Source: QAMX01 sp964448855
GTDB taxonomy: Bacteria; Bacillota; Clostridia; Oscillospirales; QAMX01
Length of the DNA stretch: 64,000 nt
Reading direction: 5' to 3'
NCBI GenBank assembly: GCA_964448855.1
Contig: CAYUXI010000009.1
Coordinates: forward strand, 1 to 64,000
A program made the translations under genes and the position numbers. Under the pieces are notes generated by a model. That model was not told the DNA's origin. It searched no databases and saw only the letters and a program-made list of their open reading frames with translations. Below are positions 24,121-32,349 of this stretch, piece by piece. Numbering within the stretch: position 1 is the stretch's first letter; each line of letters opens with the position of its first letter.

Positions 24121-26241
24121 ATGTCTGATTATCATTTCTATTCCGCCTGCGGCGAACGGCCGGTGCGCCTCTGTGAGGCCACCCGGCGCTTTGCAGACGA
24201 ATCGCGGCACCACAAATACGGGCTGGAAATGCGGAAAACCATGTGCGTCACGCTGGACGATATCGCCAACTGGGACGAGCTGGAACCGCTCGAGCAGTAC
24301 AATCTGGCCATTCGACGCATCTGCGAGGAAGCGCCCCTCCGCATCTGTGACGGCGAACGCATCAGCGGCGCGGCCACACTCGGCATGGCCGCCGGGCATC
24401 AGATTCCCGCGACGCGCAACGGGGAAAGGGTGTTCGAAGGCATCAGCCACCTGACAATGGATTTTGAAACCGTTGTCCGGCGTGGCACCCGCTACCTGCG
24501 GGAGCAGGCCATTGCGGCACTCCAAAAATGGCGCGGAACCGAGAGCGAAGCGTTCGAACGGAGCTGTCTGGCGTGTTTGGACAGCATGGAGCTCTTGCGC
24601 AGCCGCTATCTGGAGCTTTTGCGCGACCGGCCGGACTACGCCGCCAACTACAACAGCCTGTCGCACGTTCCGGTCGAACCGGCGCGGAGCTTCCACGAGG
24701 CCGTCCAGAGCCTGTGGTTCACGTTTGCCTTTACGCGCCTGACCGGGCACTGGCCGGGCATCGGGCGCATTGACGTCATCCTCGGCGATTATCTGGAGCG
24801 CGACCTGGCCAACGGCGTGATCACGATGGACGAAGCGCGTGAGCTGCTGGCGCATTTTATGATCAAGGGCTGCGAATGGATTTGCGGCGGCAACTACGGC
24901 AGCGGCGATGCCCAGCACTATCAGAACCTCGTGCTCAGCGGGACGGACGAAAATGGCCGCGATGTCACAAATTCCGTCACCTGGCTCATCCTCGATATTC
25001 TCGAAGAAACCGGCATCAGCGACTTTCCGACCACGGTTCGCCTGACGCCAGACAGTGACCCGCGGCTTCTGCGGCGCTGCGCCGAGGTCATGCGCCACGG
25101 CGGCGGCACGCTGGCGGTCTACAATGAGCCGCTGATTCTGCGCGCACTGAAGCGCTTCGGGTATGACGAAACGGAAGCCGCGCACTTTGCCAACGACGGC
25201 TGCTGGGAGGTTCAGATTCCCGGAAAAACGTATTTCTCCTACATCCCGTTCGATGCGCTCCGCGTGCTGCAGCAGGAAACGCTAGGCGGCTATGCGGAGA
25301 CCGTCGATTACGATTCGTTTGAGGCGCTCTACAGCCGCTATCTCGACGATCTCTGGCACGTGATCGACGACGTTGTCCAGCATATGCGCAAGCGGTTTTT
25401 GCCGAAATCGAACAAGCGCGCCTTTCCCTGCACCGTCGCCTCGCTCTTTGAAGGCGGCTGCATCGAATCCGGCCACTCCTATCTCGACTGTGGCCCGACC
25501 TACAACGTCATTTCCCCGCACATCGGCGGCTTTGCCGATGTCGTGGACAGCCTGTACGCCATTCGTCAGCTCGTCTTTGTGGAAAAGCGGCTGACGCTGC
25601 GGGAGTTCCTCCGGATTCTGCGCGACAACTGGGAGGGCGCAGAGCCGCTGCGGCAGTATGTCATGAACAAATACACGTATTACGGCAGCGACAGCGACGA
25701 TGCCGATGCGCTGGCTGCACGGCTACTCGGCGACTTTGAAGACCTCTGCGACCGCGCCGATCAGAATGCCGGATGCCCGTACCGCTTCCCCGCCGGCGTC
25801 AGCACGTTTGGCCGCCAGCTGGAGTGGGCACCCCGGCGGCTGGCCGTTCCGCATGGGTACCGCGCCGGAACCGTGCTGGCCGGGAACTGCTCCCCGACGC
25901 CCGGAACCGATCATGCCGGGGCGACGGCGGTCATTCGCTCCTACTGCAAGCTGCCACTCGAACGCGCCGCGACCGGCGCTGCGCTCGATATCAAGCTGAC
26001 ACCCTCCTCCGTCAGCGGAGAAGCGGGTCTGGATGCGCTCATTTCGCTGATGCGCGGCTTTGTGACGCTCGGCGGGTTCTTTATGCAGCTGGACGTTGCG
26101 GACGCCTCCGTCCTTCGTGCAGCGCAGGAGCACCCGGAGGATTATCAGACGCTCTCGGTGCGCGTGTCCGGCTGGAACGCCCGATTCGTGACGCTGAACC
26201 GGGAGTGGCAGGATATGGTGATTGGACAGATGGAATCATGA
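24121..26241 (+). CDS. glycyl radical enzyme, pyruvate formate-lyase family, unassigned substrate
   Basis: A 706-residue member of the PFL-like glycyl radical family. The thiyl Cys is in NDGCWEVQ (Cys361, Glu363), and the C-terminal radical loop is RVSGWNARFVTL (Gly684). The G-C-x-E pattern resembles dehydratase/lyase-type members (glycerol, choline, hydroxyproline enzymes) and differs from the Cys-Cys of true PFL. Trp after Cys, and Trp instead of the usual Tyr after the radical Gly, are unusual among characterised members, and the chain is shorter than the common 780-850 residues. The start is ATG 24121, because the in-frame codons further up lie in the terminator and promoter. The activase gene overlaps by four bases. 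Confidence 0.9.
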   Translation: MSDYHFYSACGERPVRLCEATRRFADESRHHKYGLEMRKTMCVTLDDIANWDELEPLEQYNLAIRRICEEAPLRICDGERISGAATLGMAAGHQIPATRNGERVFEGISHLTMDFETVVRRGTRYLREQAIAALQKWRGTESEAFERSCLACLDSMELLRSRYLELLRDRPDYAANYNSLSHVPVEPARSFHEAVQSLWFTFAFTRLTGHWPGIGRIDVILGDYLERDLANGVITMDEARELLAHFMIKGCEWICGGNYGSGDAQHYQNLVLSGTDENGRDVTNSVTWLILDILEETGISDFPTTVRLTPDSDPRLLRRCAEVMRHGGGTLAVYNEPLILRALKRFGYDETEAAHFANDGCWEVQIPGKTYFSYIPFDALRVLQQETLGGYAETVDYDSFEALYSRYLDDLWHVIDDVVQHMRKRFLPKSNKRAFPCTVASLFEGGCIESGHSYLDCGPTYNVISPHIGGFADVVDSLYAIRQLVFVEKRLTLREFLRILRDNWEGAEPLRQYVMNKYTYYGSDSDDADALAARLLGDFEDLCDRADQNAGCPYRFPAGVSTFGRQLEWAPRRLAVPHGYRAGTVLAGNCSPTPGTDHAGATAVIRSYCKLPLERAATGAALDIKLTPSSVSGEAGLDALISLMRGFVTLGGFFMQLDVADASVLRAAQEHPEDYQTLSVRVSGWNARFVTLNREWQDMVIGQMES

Positions 26242-27104
26242 CGCTGCTGCTTGCCGAGATTCAACGCTTCTGTATGCACGACGGCCCCGGCCTCCGCACG
26301 ACGCTGTTTCTCAAGGGCTGTCCGCTGCGGTGCGCATGGTGCCACAATCCGGAAACGCAGCGCCCGGAGCCGGAGCTCCTGTTTTATGCGACCAAATGCC
26401 TGTCCTGCGGCGCGTGTGCAGCGCGCTGTCCCGCTCATGCTCAGCAGTGTACAGACGCCGGACGCCGCATTGACCGTTCACGCTGCACGGCCTGCGGACA
26501 GTGTGTGGATGCTTGCTGGACGGGTGCGCTGGCGCTCTCCGGGCAGCGATACACAATTCCGGAGCTGATGGCCGTTTTGGAGCGCGACCGCGCATTTTAC
26601 GGCGCAGAGGGCGGCGTGACGCTGTCCGGCGGTGAACCGCTCATGCAGCCCGAGGGCTGTCTGGCGCTGCTGCGCGCCTGCCGCGAGGCCGGCATTTCCA
26701 CAGCGATCGAGACGTGTGGGCAATTCGACCCGGCCATTCTGCCGGAGCTGGTGCCGCTCGTCGATTGCTTCCTCTGGGACATCAAGGACACCGATTCCGC
26801 CCGCCATCTCCGCATGACCGGCGTCGGAACGGAGCAAATCCTCGCCAATCTGCACGCCGCCGATGCGCTCGGTGCCAAGACCCGACTGCGCTGCATCTTG
26901 GTCAATACCGTCAACGCGGAGGATGCGCATTATCAGGCCGTCCGCGCCCTGCGCGAGACGCTGCACGGCTGCACCGGCGTGGAATGGCTGCCCTATCACG
27001 CTTACGCCGGAACCAAAGCGACGTTTCTCGGCAGACCGGACAATGGCCGAACCGACTGGATTCCGACGGATGCGCAGCTGGAACGCGCCCGACAAATGGC
27101 GTAG
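26238..27104 (+). CDS. glycyl radical enzyme activase (radical SAM)
   Basis: Installs the glycyl radical on the preceding enzyme using SAM. The 288-residue protein has the radical-SAM motif C28-x3-C32-x2-C35 (KGCPLRCAWC), then two [4Fe-4S] ferredoxin motifs (C54/57/60/64 and C83/86/89/93) in the insert typical of dehydratase-type activases and missing from PFL activase. GGVTLSGGEPLMQPE near 127-141 is the SAM-binding GGE motif. The start codon overlaps the glycyl radical enzyme stop (ATGA), so the pair is co-translated. The insert supports a dehydratase/lyase and not a PFL partner. Confidence 0.93.
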   Translation: MTLLLAEIQRFCMHDGPGLRTTLFLKGCPLRCAWCHNPETQRPEPELLFYATKCLSCGACAARCPAHAQQCTDAGRRIDRSRCTACGQCVDACWTGALALSGQRYTIPELMAVLERDRAFYGAEGGVTLSGGEPLMQPEGCLALLRACREAGISTAIETCGQFDPAILPELVPLVDCFLWDIKDTDSARHLRMTGVGTEQILANLHAADALGAKTRLRCILVNTVNAEDAHYQAVRALRETLHGCTGVEWLPYHAYAGTKATFLGRPDNGRTDWIPTDAQLERARQMA

Positions 27105-27370
27105 GCATGGGCGCAGTGCAGTCAGTGTGCTGCGCGTAAACGATGAGCCGTGAGACGTTCGAACCGGGCAATACGCCCGCTCATTCACCGCTGGTATTCC
27201 CACCGGCGAACTGCGCAACACGTTCTCCGTCCGGTTTGCGCATTCCCTGTGCTGTCAGCAGCCTTGCGCACCCCCAACCGTCGCGTTCCGCGACACATCC
27301 TTCGCCGTTGCAGGGTCCCGATCCATCATGCAAAAAGCGCATTCCCCAGCCATTCCGTTTTGGGTCAATA

Positions 27371-27407
27371 AAATCCCCGAACAAGCAGCTTGCTTGTTCG
27401 GGGATTT
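27371..27407. terminator. 17-bp palindrome, probable bidirectional terminator
   Basis: AAATCCCCGAACAAGCA (27371-27387) pairs perfectly with TGCTTGTTCGGGGATTT (27391-27407) around a three-base loop. Both arms end in A/T runs, so it could stop transcripts from the glycyl radical operon (plus) and from the transporter operon (minus). Confidence 0.65.
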
Positions 27408-27524
27408 CTCAATTTTTGGGCGATTGCATTGGAAAAACGCTGCTTTGCCGCGATGGATGGCAGTCGTGCGCGACACGTCGCAGCGGGGGGCAGTGCGTCA
27501 TGCAATTCGCGTCGCAGCGGGGGA

Positions 27525-27820
27525 CAGTGCGTTTGTCGTGTTGGTTTCCATGGCAAAAGGCTTCATGCCGATTTGCGCCGCAGCAAAGAAGATGTGCCCG
27601 TATGCTTCGCGATTTGCGTTGCAGTGGGGGACAGTGCGTTGCGCAATTCGTTGCAAGGGGGCATCTCGTTACGCGATTCGCGTTGCAAGGGGGCAGTGCG
27701 TTTGTCGTGTTGGTTTCCATACAAAAGGCTTCATGCCGATTTGCGCCGCAGCAAAGAAGATGTGCCCGTATGCTTCGCGATTTGCGTTGCAAGGGGACAG
27801 CGCGTTGCGCAATTTGTTGC
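27525..27820. repeat. imperfect direct repeat, about 130 bp, two copies
   Basis: Copy 1 begins at 27525 and copy 2 at 27694, both opening CAGTGCGTTTGTCGTGTTGG, sharing GCTTCATGCCGATTTGCGCC and GATGTGCCCGTATGCTTCGC, and closing near 27654 and 27820. Shorter pieces of the same family, GCAGCGGGGG followed by CAGTGCGT, recur from 27479. The copies are about 95 percent alike by eye over the central 90 bases. Confidence 0.85.
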
Positions 27821-27876
27821 GCCGCCCGTTGCCGCATATCCAGACTCTGCCGCCATTTCCCGACGCCGAGGTGCAG

Positions 27877-28644
27877 TTACAGGGTGAGCGTGGAGTTCAG
27901 GAAAGCGCGGAGCCGCTGGCTCTTGGGGTTTGCAAACAGCTCCTCCGGTGCGCCCTCTTCCTCGATTCGGCCGTTGTCCATGAAAATCACGCGGTCGGCC
28001 ACCTCCCGCGCAAAGCCCATTTCATGCGTGACGATCAGCATGGTGGTGCGGGCTTCGGCCAGACGCCGCATGACCGCCAGAACCTCCCCGGTGATTTCCG
28101 GGTCGAGCGCACTGGTCGGCTCATCAAACAGCATGAGCGACGGATCCATCGCCAGCCCACGCGCAATGGCCACGCGCTGCTTCTGGCCGCCGGACAGCTG
28201 CGCCGGGTAGGCGTTCTCCTTGCCCTTCAGGCCGACCAGCTCCATCAGCGACTGTGCGCGGGCGTCGGCCTCCTCCTTTGGCTGATGCTTGACATGGATG
28301 GGTGCGTAGCTGATATTCTGTACGCACGTCATGTGCGGAAACAGGTTGAAATGCTGGAAAACCATGCCGGTTTCGGTGCAGATGCGGCGGATTTCCCGCT
28401 CTTTTGGATAGCAGACCTTTCCGGCCGCGTTTGTCTCCACGAGCGTTTCGCCGTTGACCACGATGGAACCGGCGGACACCCGCTCCAGACAGTTGATACA
28501 GCGGAGCAGCGTCGATTTCCCGGAGCCGGACGGCCCGATGATGGCGACGGTTTCCCCTTTTTGGACGTTGAGATCGACACCGGCCAGCGCCTCACAGTTG
28601 GCAAACCGCTTGCGAATCCCCTTCATCATCAAAACATTGTCCAC
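27877..28644 (-). CDS. polar amino-acid ABC transporter ATPase
   Basis: ATP-binding subunit of a GlnQ/HisP-type uptake transporter. Walker A is GPSGSGKSTLLRCIN (about 37-51), the signature LSGGQKQRVAIARGLA about 150-165, Walker B SLMLFDEPTSALDPE about 169-183, and the switch His is in TMLIVTHEMGFA about 205-216. Length (255) is normal. The permease gene ends five bases upstream. No binding protein is encoded next to it. The amino acid cannot be told from sequence. Confidence 0.93.
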   Translation of the reverse strand: MDNVLMMKGIRKRFANCEALAGVDLNVQKGETVAIIGPSGSGKSTLLRCINCLERVSAGSIVVNGETLVETNAAGKVCYPKEREIRRICTETGMVFQHFNLFPHMTCVQNISYAPIHVKHQPKEEADARAQSLMELVGLKGKENAYPAQLSGGQKQRVAIARGLAMDPSLMLFDEPTSALDPEITGEVLAVMRRLAEARTTMLIVTHEMGFAREVADRVIFMDNGRIEEEGAPEELFANPKSQRLRAFLNSTLTL

Positions 28645-28649
28645 AGGAA

Positions 28650-29417
28650 CTACCTCCGACTTTCTTTGCCTGTGCGCCGTCCGCCAAACAGGCGGCGCGA
28701 CTGTTTATTCGCCTGCTGCGCCGCAGCGGCGGGCGAGAGCGCCTCAAACCTTGAGAAGTACTGCTCAATCCGCTGGGCAACCAGCGTCAGTAAAAACGCG
28801 CAGACCAGATAAATGATCGCCGCAATCAGGTACGCCATCGCGTTGGCGTCGCGGTTGACCGCGCCCTGCGCCGCCTTCATCAGTTCACCGACGCCGATGA
28901 CGTAGACGAGCGCCGTATCCTTGACCAGTGTGATCGCTTCGTTTGCCACCGGCGGCAGCACACGCTTGACCGTCTGCGGGAGGATGATGCCAAAAATCGT
29001 GCGGGCGCGCCCGATGCCGAGCGACTGCGCCGCCTCATACTGTCCGCGGTCGATGCTTTCGATGCCACCGCGATAAATTTCGGCGAGGTAGGCCGCGTAG
29101 TTCAGCACAAACGTGATTACCGCCGTCGGGAAGCTGTCCAGCCGGATGTTGCAGCCGATCGGCAGAAAGAAGTAGAAGAAAAAGAGCTGCAGCATCAGCG
29201 GTGTGCCGCGGAAAATCCAGATGTACGCCTTGCACAGCCAACGCACCGGCGGAATGCGGCAGATGCTGCCCAATGCCAGCGGGAGGCCAAGCGGCACCGA
29301 CAGCACCAGTGTCAGAAGGAACAGCTTCAGCGTAATCAGGAAGCCTTCGGCCAGCGACGGCAAAATTCCCTGCGTATAGTGGAGCATCTCAGAAAAACTA
29401 TCTCCGAAAATATGCAT
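28650..29417 (-). CDS. polar amino-acid ABC transporter permease
   Basis: HisM/GlnP-type membrane subunit, 255 residues with about five hydrophobic helices. The coupling EAA loop is EAAQSLGIGRARTIFGIILP (about 127-146), followed by the usual LPPVANEAITLVKDTAL segment. The C-terminal tail is long and basic. ATG 29417 is served by AGAAGG about ten bases upstream. The ATPase gene follows directly, and a consensus promoter lies at 29501-29529. Confidence 0.93.
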   Translation of the reverse strand: MHIFGDSFSEMLHYTQGILPSLAEGFLITLKLFLLTLVLSVPLGLPLALGSICRIPPVRWLCKAYIWIFRGTPLMLQLFFFYFFLPIGCNIRLDSFPTAVITFVLNYAAYLAEIYRGGIESIDRGQYEAAQSLGIGRARTIFGIILPQTVKRVLPPVANEAITLVKDTALVYVIGVGELMKAAQGAVNRDANAMAYLIAAIIYLVCAFLLTLVAQRIEQYFSRFEALSPAAAAQQANKQSRRLFGGRRTGKESRR

Positions 29418-29500
29418 ATTTTTTCGACCTTCTCCCGCCGGAAACCCCTCCGGCGCATATTTTTTCCGGCAAATATCGCCGGGCGATTTATCCAGCTAAC

Positions 29501-29529
29501 ATGATACCAGAAAAAAGGGCGCTTGTCAA
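29501..29529 (-). promoter_or_regulatory. promoter of the amino-acid ABC transporter operon
   Basis: On the minus strand TTGACA (29529-29524), 17-base spacer, TATCAT (29506-29501). The leader of about 75 bases contains a GC-rich hairpin, CGCCGGA with TCCGGCG (plus-strand 29436-29442 and 29449-29455), just ahead of the SD; it could modulate translation. Confidence 0.88.
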
Positions 29530-29550
29530 CCGCCTGTACAGGTTGCACAG

Positions 29551-29594
29551 AAAAACAGACCGACATTTTCTGATCTCAGAAAAGTCGGTCTGTT
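29551..29594 (-). terminator. terminator of the hydrogenase/Hdr/Frd operon
   Basis: Reading the minus strand, AACAGACCGAC (29594-29584) pairs with GTCGGTCTGTT (29564-29554), with an additional inner TTTTCTGA/TCAGAAAA stem and one bulged base, followed by a T run. It begins 15 bases after the hydrogenase stop codon and is the only strong terminator I see between 29.5 and 43.6 kb. Confidence 0.93.
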
Positions 29595-29608
29595 GGTTGG
29601 TGCAGCTT

Positions 29609-31033
29609 TTATTCGAGTGCGGAAAGCGCGTCGGAAATGGTTTTTTCGAAGGCGAGCTTCCCGTATTTATCGACGTCGGCCTTGTTCTTTTCGCCGTGCG
29701 TCAGGCAGCCTGCGCCGCCGATGCAGCCGCCGACGCACGCCATGCCTTCGATGAAGTTGGCGTCCAGCACGCCCTTGGAGTACTTCAGAAGGGCGACGCG
29801 GCAGGCTTCAATTCCGTCACACGCACACGGCTTCAGCTCGAAATCCTCGAGGCCGTTTTCCTTCAGCCCCTGACGCACCGCGTCGCTGAGGCCGCCGGAG
29901 CGGGCAAAGATTCGGCCGAAGTAGGAAGCGTTGTCCAGAATATCCTCCGGCAGGTTGGTGATTTCCAGATCGCGGCTGTCAAACAACGCCTGAAGCTCTT
30001 CAAACGTCATCACCGCATCGACATACGGCTTGACCTCGTCGCGCTGAATTTCGGCTTTTTTCGCCGTGCACGGCCCGATAAAGACCACCTTGCAGGGTGC
30101 TTCATGCTCCTTGATGTACTTGGAGATCGTCGCCATCGGGGAGAGGTTGTGCGAAATCAGCGATTTCAGCTGCGGGAACGCCTTCTCGATGTAGGTGACG
30201 AACGCCGGGCAGCAGGAGCTGGTCAGGAAGCCCTTTTCGGCGAGCTCCTTGGACTCCGCCTTGGCGACCATATCGGCGCCGAGCGCCGCCTCGATGACGG
30301 TGTGGAAGCCGAGCTCCTTCAGGCCGGAAATGACCTGGCCGAGCTTGGCATAGGTGAACTGGCTGGAAATGGCCGGTGCAACGACGGCAAAGACCTTGTA
30401 CTTCGTGTTGTTTTCGCTCTTTTTCAGGATGTCAATGACATCGAGAATGAACGACTTGTCCACGATGGCACCAAACGGGCACTGATACACGCAGGCACCG
30501 CACGCGATGCACTTGTTGTTGTCGATGCCGGCGGTCTTGTTTTCGTTCATGTGAATGGCCTTGATCTTGCAGGCGTTTTCACAGGGACGCTTCCGGTTGA
30601 CGATCGCCGTATAGGGGCAGACCTTGGAGCACGCGCCGCAGTTGACGCACTTCGATTTATCGATGTGCGCGACGTGCTGGTCATCAAACGTGATGGCGCC
30701 GACGCGGCAGACATCCTCGCAGCGGTGCGCCAGGCATCCGCGGCAGGCGTTGGTGACTTCGTAGCCGCCGATCGGGCATTCGTCGCACGCAATTTCCAGG
30801 ACTTCGATGATGTTCGGATTCGAACGATCTCCGCCCATGGCCACTTTCACGCGTTCGCTGAGGATGGCGCGTTCCTTGTAAACGCAGCAGCGCATGGTCG
30901 ACGTATTCCCCGGGACAATTTTCTTCGGGATATCCAGCAGGTTTTCCGTGAGCGTATCCGCCCACGCCTGACGTGCAACCTCCCGCAGAACCTGATACTT
31001 CAAATGTTGTACTTTGGTATCGAATTTCCGCAT
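29609..31033 (-). CDS. [FeFe]-hydrogenase, group-B-like monomer
   Basis: A 474-residue [FeFe]-hydrogenase that would make H2 from reduced ferredoxin or sense/oxidise H2. The N-terminal half (about 80-190) has several [4Fe-4S] Cys clusters including CVNCGACSKVCP and CIACGACVYQCP. The H-cluster domain carries the three ligand motifs in variant form: TSSCCPAF (L1, 271-278), GPCTAKKAE (L2, 320-328) and EGMACVGGCIGG (L3, 429-440). All four cluster-ligating Cys are present. The variants and domain order fit group B more than the prototypical group A. It is the last gene of the operon, 37 bases after a [2Fe-2S] protein gene. No maturase genes (hydEFG) are in the window. Confidence 0.88.
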   Translation of the reverse strand: MRKFDTKVQHLKYQVLREVARQAWADTLTENLLDIPKKIVPGNTSTMRCCVYKERAILSERVKVAMGGDRSNPNIIEVLEIACDECPIGGYEVTNACRGCLAHRCEDVCRVGAITFDDQHVAHIDKSKCVNCGACSKVCPYTAIVNRKRPCENACKIKAIHMNENKTAGIDNNKCIACGACVYQCPFGAIVDKSFILDVIDILKKSENNTKYKVFAVVAPAISSQFTYAKLGQVISGLKELGFHTVIEAALGADMVAKAESKELAEKGFLTSSCCPAFVTYIEKAFPQLKSLISHNLSPMATISKYIKEHEAPCKVVFIGPCTAKKAEIQRDEVKPYVDAVMTFEELQALFDSRDLEITNLPEDILDNASYFGRIFARSGGLSDAVRQGLKENGLEDFELKPCACDGIEACRVALLKYSKGVLDANFIEGMACVGGCIGGAGCLTHGEKNKADVDKYGKLAFEKTISDALSALE

Positions 31034-31070
31034 GGTTCTCCTCCAAAATCAGAAATAGGCGAATGATGAC

Positions 31071-31322
31071 TCATGCGCCGAGCTTCGGCAGAATATTGCA
31101 TTCAAAGAAATCCTTTGTGGTTTCGGGTGTGACCGAGAAGAATTCGCCGTCAATGGTGGTGCAGACGCCCTTCTGGCACTGTCCCATGCAGAACGTTCCG
31201 GCGAGTTCAATCTGTTCCTCCAGCCCCTTTTCCCGGATCAGTTCCTGCAATTGACGGACAACACTGTGGGAGCCTTTGACGTGGCAGGATGAACCGATGC
31301 AAACAGTGACTTTCATATTCAA
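31071..31322 (-). CDS. thioredoxin-like [2Fe-2S] ferredoxin
   Basis: An 83-residue protein matching the NuoE/HydC-like thioredoxin-fold [2Fe-2S] domain. Cys pairs are in CIGSSCHVKG (about 8-17) and TFCMGQCQKGV (about 43-53), the usual C-x4-C and C-x3-C arrangement. It probably shuttles electrons to or from the hydrogenase encoded next, or joins it as a small subunit. It follows rex after ten bases and has no other recognisable domain. Confidence 0.85.
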   Translation of the reverse strand: MNMKVTVCIGSSCHVKGSHSVVRQLQELIREKGLEEQIELAGTFCMGQCQKGVCTTIDGEFFSVTPETTKDFFECNILPKLGA

Positions 31323-31332
31323 ATAGATCCTT

Positions 31333-31968
31333 TCATATCTGCACCGACCGGTCGCCGGAGCAGATCTTATTGTTCAGATGTGCAAGAGACAACGCCATGT
31401 TTTCATATTGAACAGGGATGCTGTCAGGAGTTTCAAGGGTACACGGTGCAAAGCACCAGATGGCCTGAATGCCGCAGGCCAGGAACCGGTCACAGACGGA
31501 CTGTGCCTCCGAAGCGGGAACCGCAATGACGCCGATGCGAACGTGATGTTCCCGGCAAAAGGGCTCCAGCTCCTCCATGGGGCAAATCAGCTTCCCGCTG
31601 TGGCTCCGCTCCCGGGCATGAACCGCAATATCGAACGCTGCGGAAACGTGCAGACCGTATTCTTCAAAACCGCCATAGTCGAGCAGCGCCCGTCCGAGCT
31701 TTCCGGCCCCGGCAATCACAACCTGGCTGTCGTCCCCGCCGAGAAACGTTTCAAAGACGTGGATCAGCTGTCTGGTGTCATAGCCGGTGCGCGGGCGTCC
31801 GGCACCGCTCACCGCGTTCAAATCCTTCCGCACCTGCACTTCGCCGAGGCCGAGCGCGTGTGCCAGCGTCGTCGCAGAGATGGTTTCCGCCTGCTGCGCC
31901 TGCTTCAGATATTTCAGATAGATCGGGATTCGCCCAATGGTTGCTCTGGAGATTTCAGCCTGTTTCAT
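31333..31968 (-). CDS. rex: Rex-family redox-sensing repressor
   Basis: Rex senses the NADH/NAD+ ratio and represses fermentative and hydrogenase genes. The 211-residue protein has the N-terminal winged helix (ATIGRIPIYLKYL about 9-21; GEVQVRKDLNAVSGAGRP about 42-59) and the Rossmann motif VVIAGAGKLGRAL (about 83-95). The wing differs from the canonical RKDLSYFGEFG form, so its operator may not be the usual TTGTTAA-type site; I find no such site near the operon promoter. Being inside the operon suggests autoregulation by the same NADH pool that feeds the Flx proteins. Confidence 0.9.
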   Translation of the reverse strand: MKQAEISRATIGRIPIYLKYLKQAQQAETISATTLAHALGLGEVQVRKDLNAVSGAGRPRTGYDTRQLIHVFETFLGGDDSQVVIAGAGKLGRALLDYGGFEEYGLHVSAAFDIAVHARERSHSGKLICPMEELEPFCREHHVRIGVIAVPASEAQSVCDRFLACGIQAIWCFAPCTLETPDSIPVQYENMALSLAHLNNKICSGDRSVQI

Positions 31969-32010
31969 AGTTCCTGCCTTTTGTCGGATATTCCTGCAAG
32001 CCGCCGGGAT

Positions 32011-32337
32011 TTACGCACGCTGAGCGGCAGCTGCGTCAGCTGCTTCGTCAAGCTTTTTGTTGCGGAAGTACAGTGCGACATCGATGGAAATTTCGATGAA
32101 GTTGAGCACATAGAAGAAGAAGCTCAGATAGAAAATGAAGCCGCTGCTGCCGCTGGTGACCTGAATGATCTTACGCGCAATGCCGCACGCATAGCCGATC
32201 AGCAGGAACACTTCAAAGAACAGGCTTTTGCCCTTTGCCGTTCTGGAAACCAGCGATTTCCGGATGGAAATCGGCCAGGACAGACCAAAACAGAAAATTG
32301 TCAGCGCCTCGAGAAGATCTGTAATCATAATTTGCAA
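32011..32337 (-). CDS. small PQ-loop-like membrane protein
   Basis: A 108-residue protein with about three hydrophobic segments (roughly 5-20, 38-55, 65-88). The opening FGLSWPISIRKSLVSRTAKG resembles a PQ-loop/SemiSWEET half-repeat with a Pro in the first helix. The C-terminus is an Ala-rich charged tail. It lies 12 bases after the fumarate-reductase flavoprotein gene and could be a membrane tether, a dicarboxylate carrier part, or unrelated. It does not look like FrdC/FrdD or a cytochrome b anchor: no His pattern for haem is apparent. Function is unknown. Confidence 0.7.
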   Translation of the reverse strand: MQIMITDLLEALTIFCFGLSWPISIRKSLVSRTAKGKSLFFEVFLLIGYACGIARKIIQVTSGSSGFIFYLSFFFYVLNFIEISIDVALYFRNKKLDEAADAAAAQRA

Positions 32338-32349
32338 CCTGCTTTCTGT

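Larger units (their letters stand above)
27105..27876. other. gene-free repeat-containing spacer
   Basis: About 770 bases between the activase and the ABC transporter genes. Long open frames on both strands run through the repeats and are not believable as genes. The spacer holds a long palindrome at 27371-27407 and a pair of imperfect direct repeats at 27525-27820. Bases 27105-27370 hold nothing I can name. Confidence 0.65.

Noticed and set aside
27328..28812. Plus-strand open frame of 494 codons
   Set aside because: It runs through the intergenic repeats and then antisense to the ABC ATPase gene; translation reflects repeated DNA.
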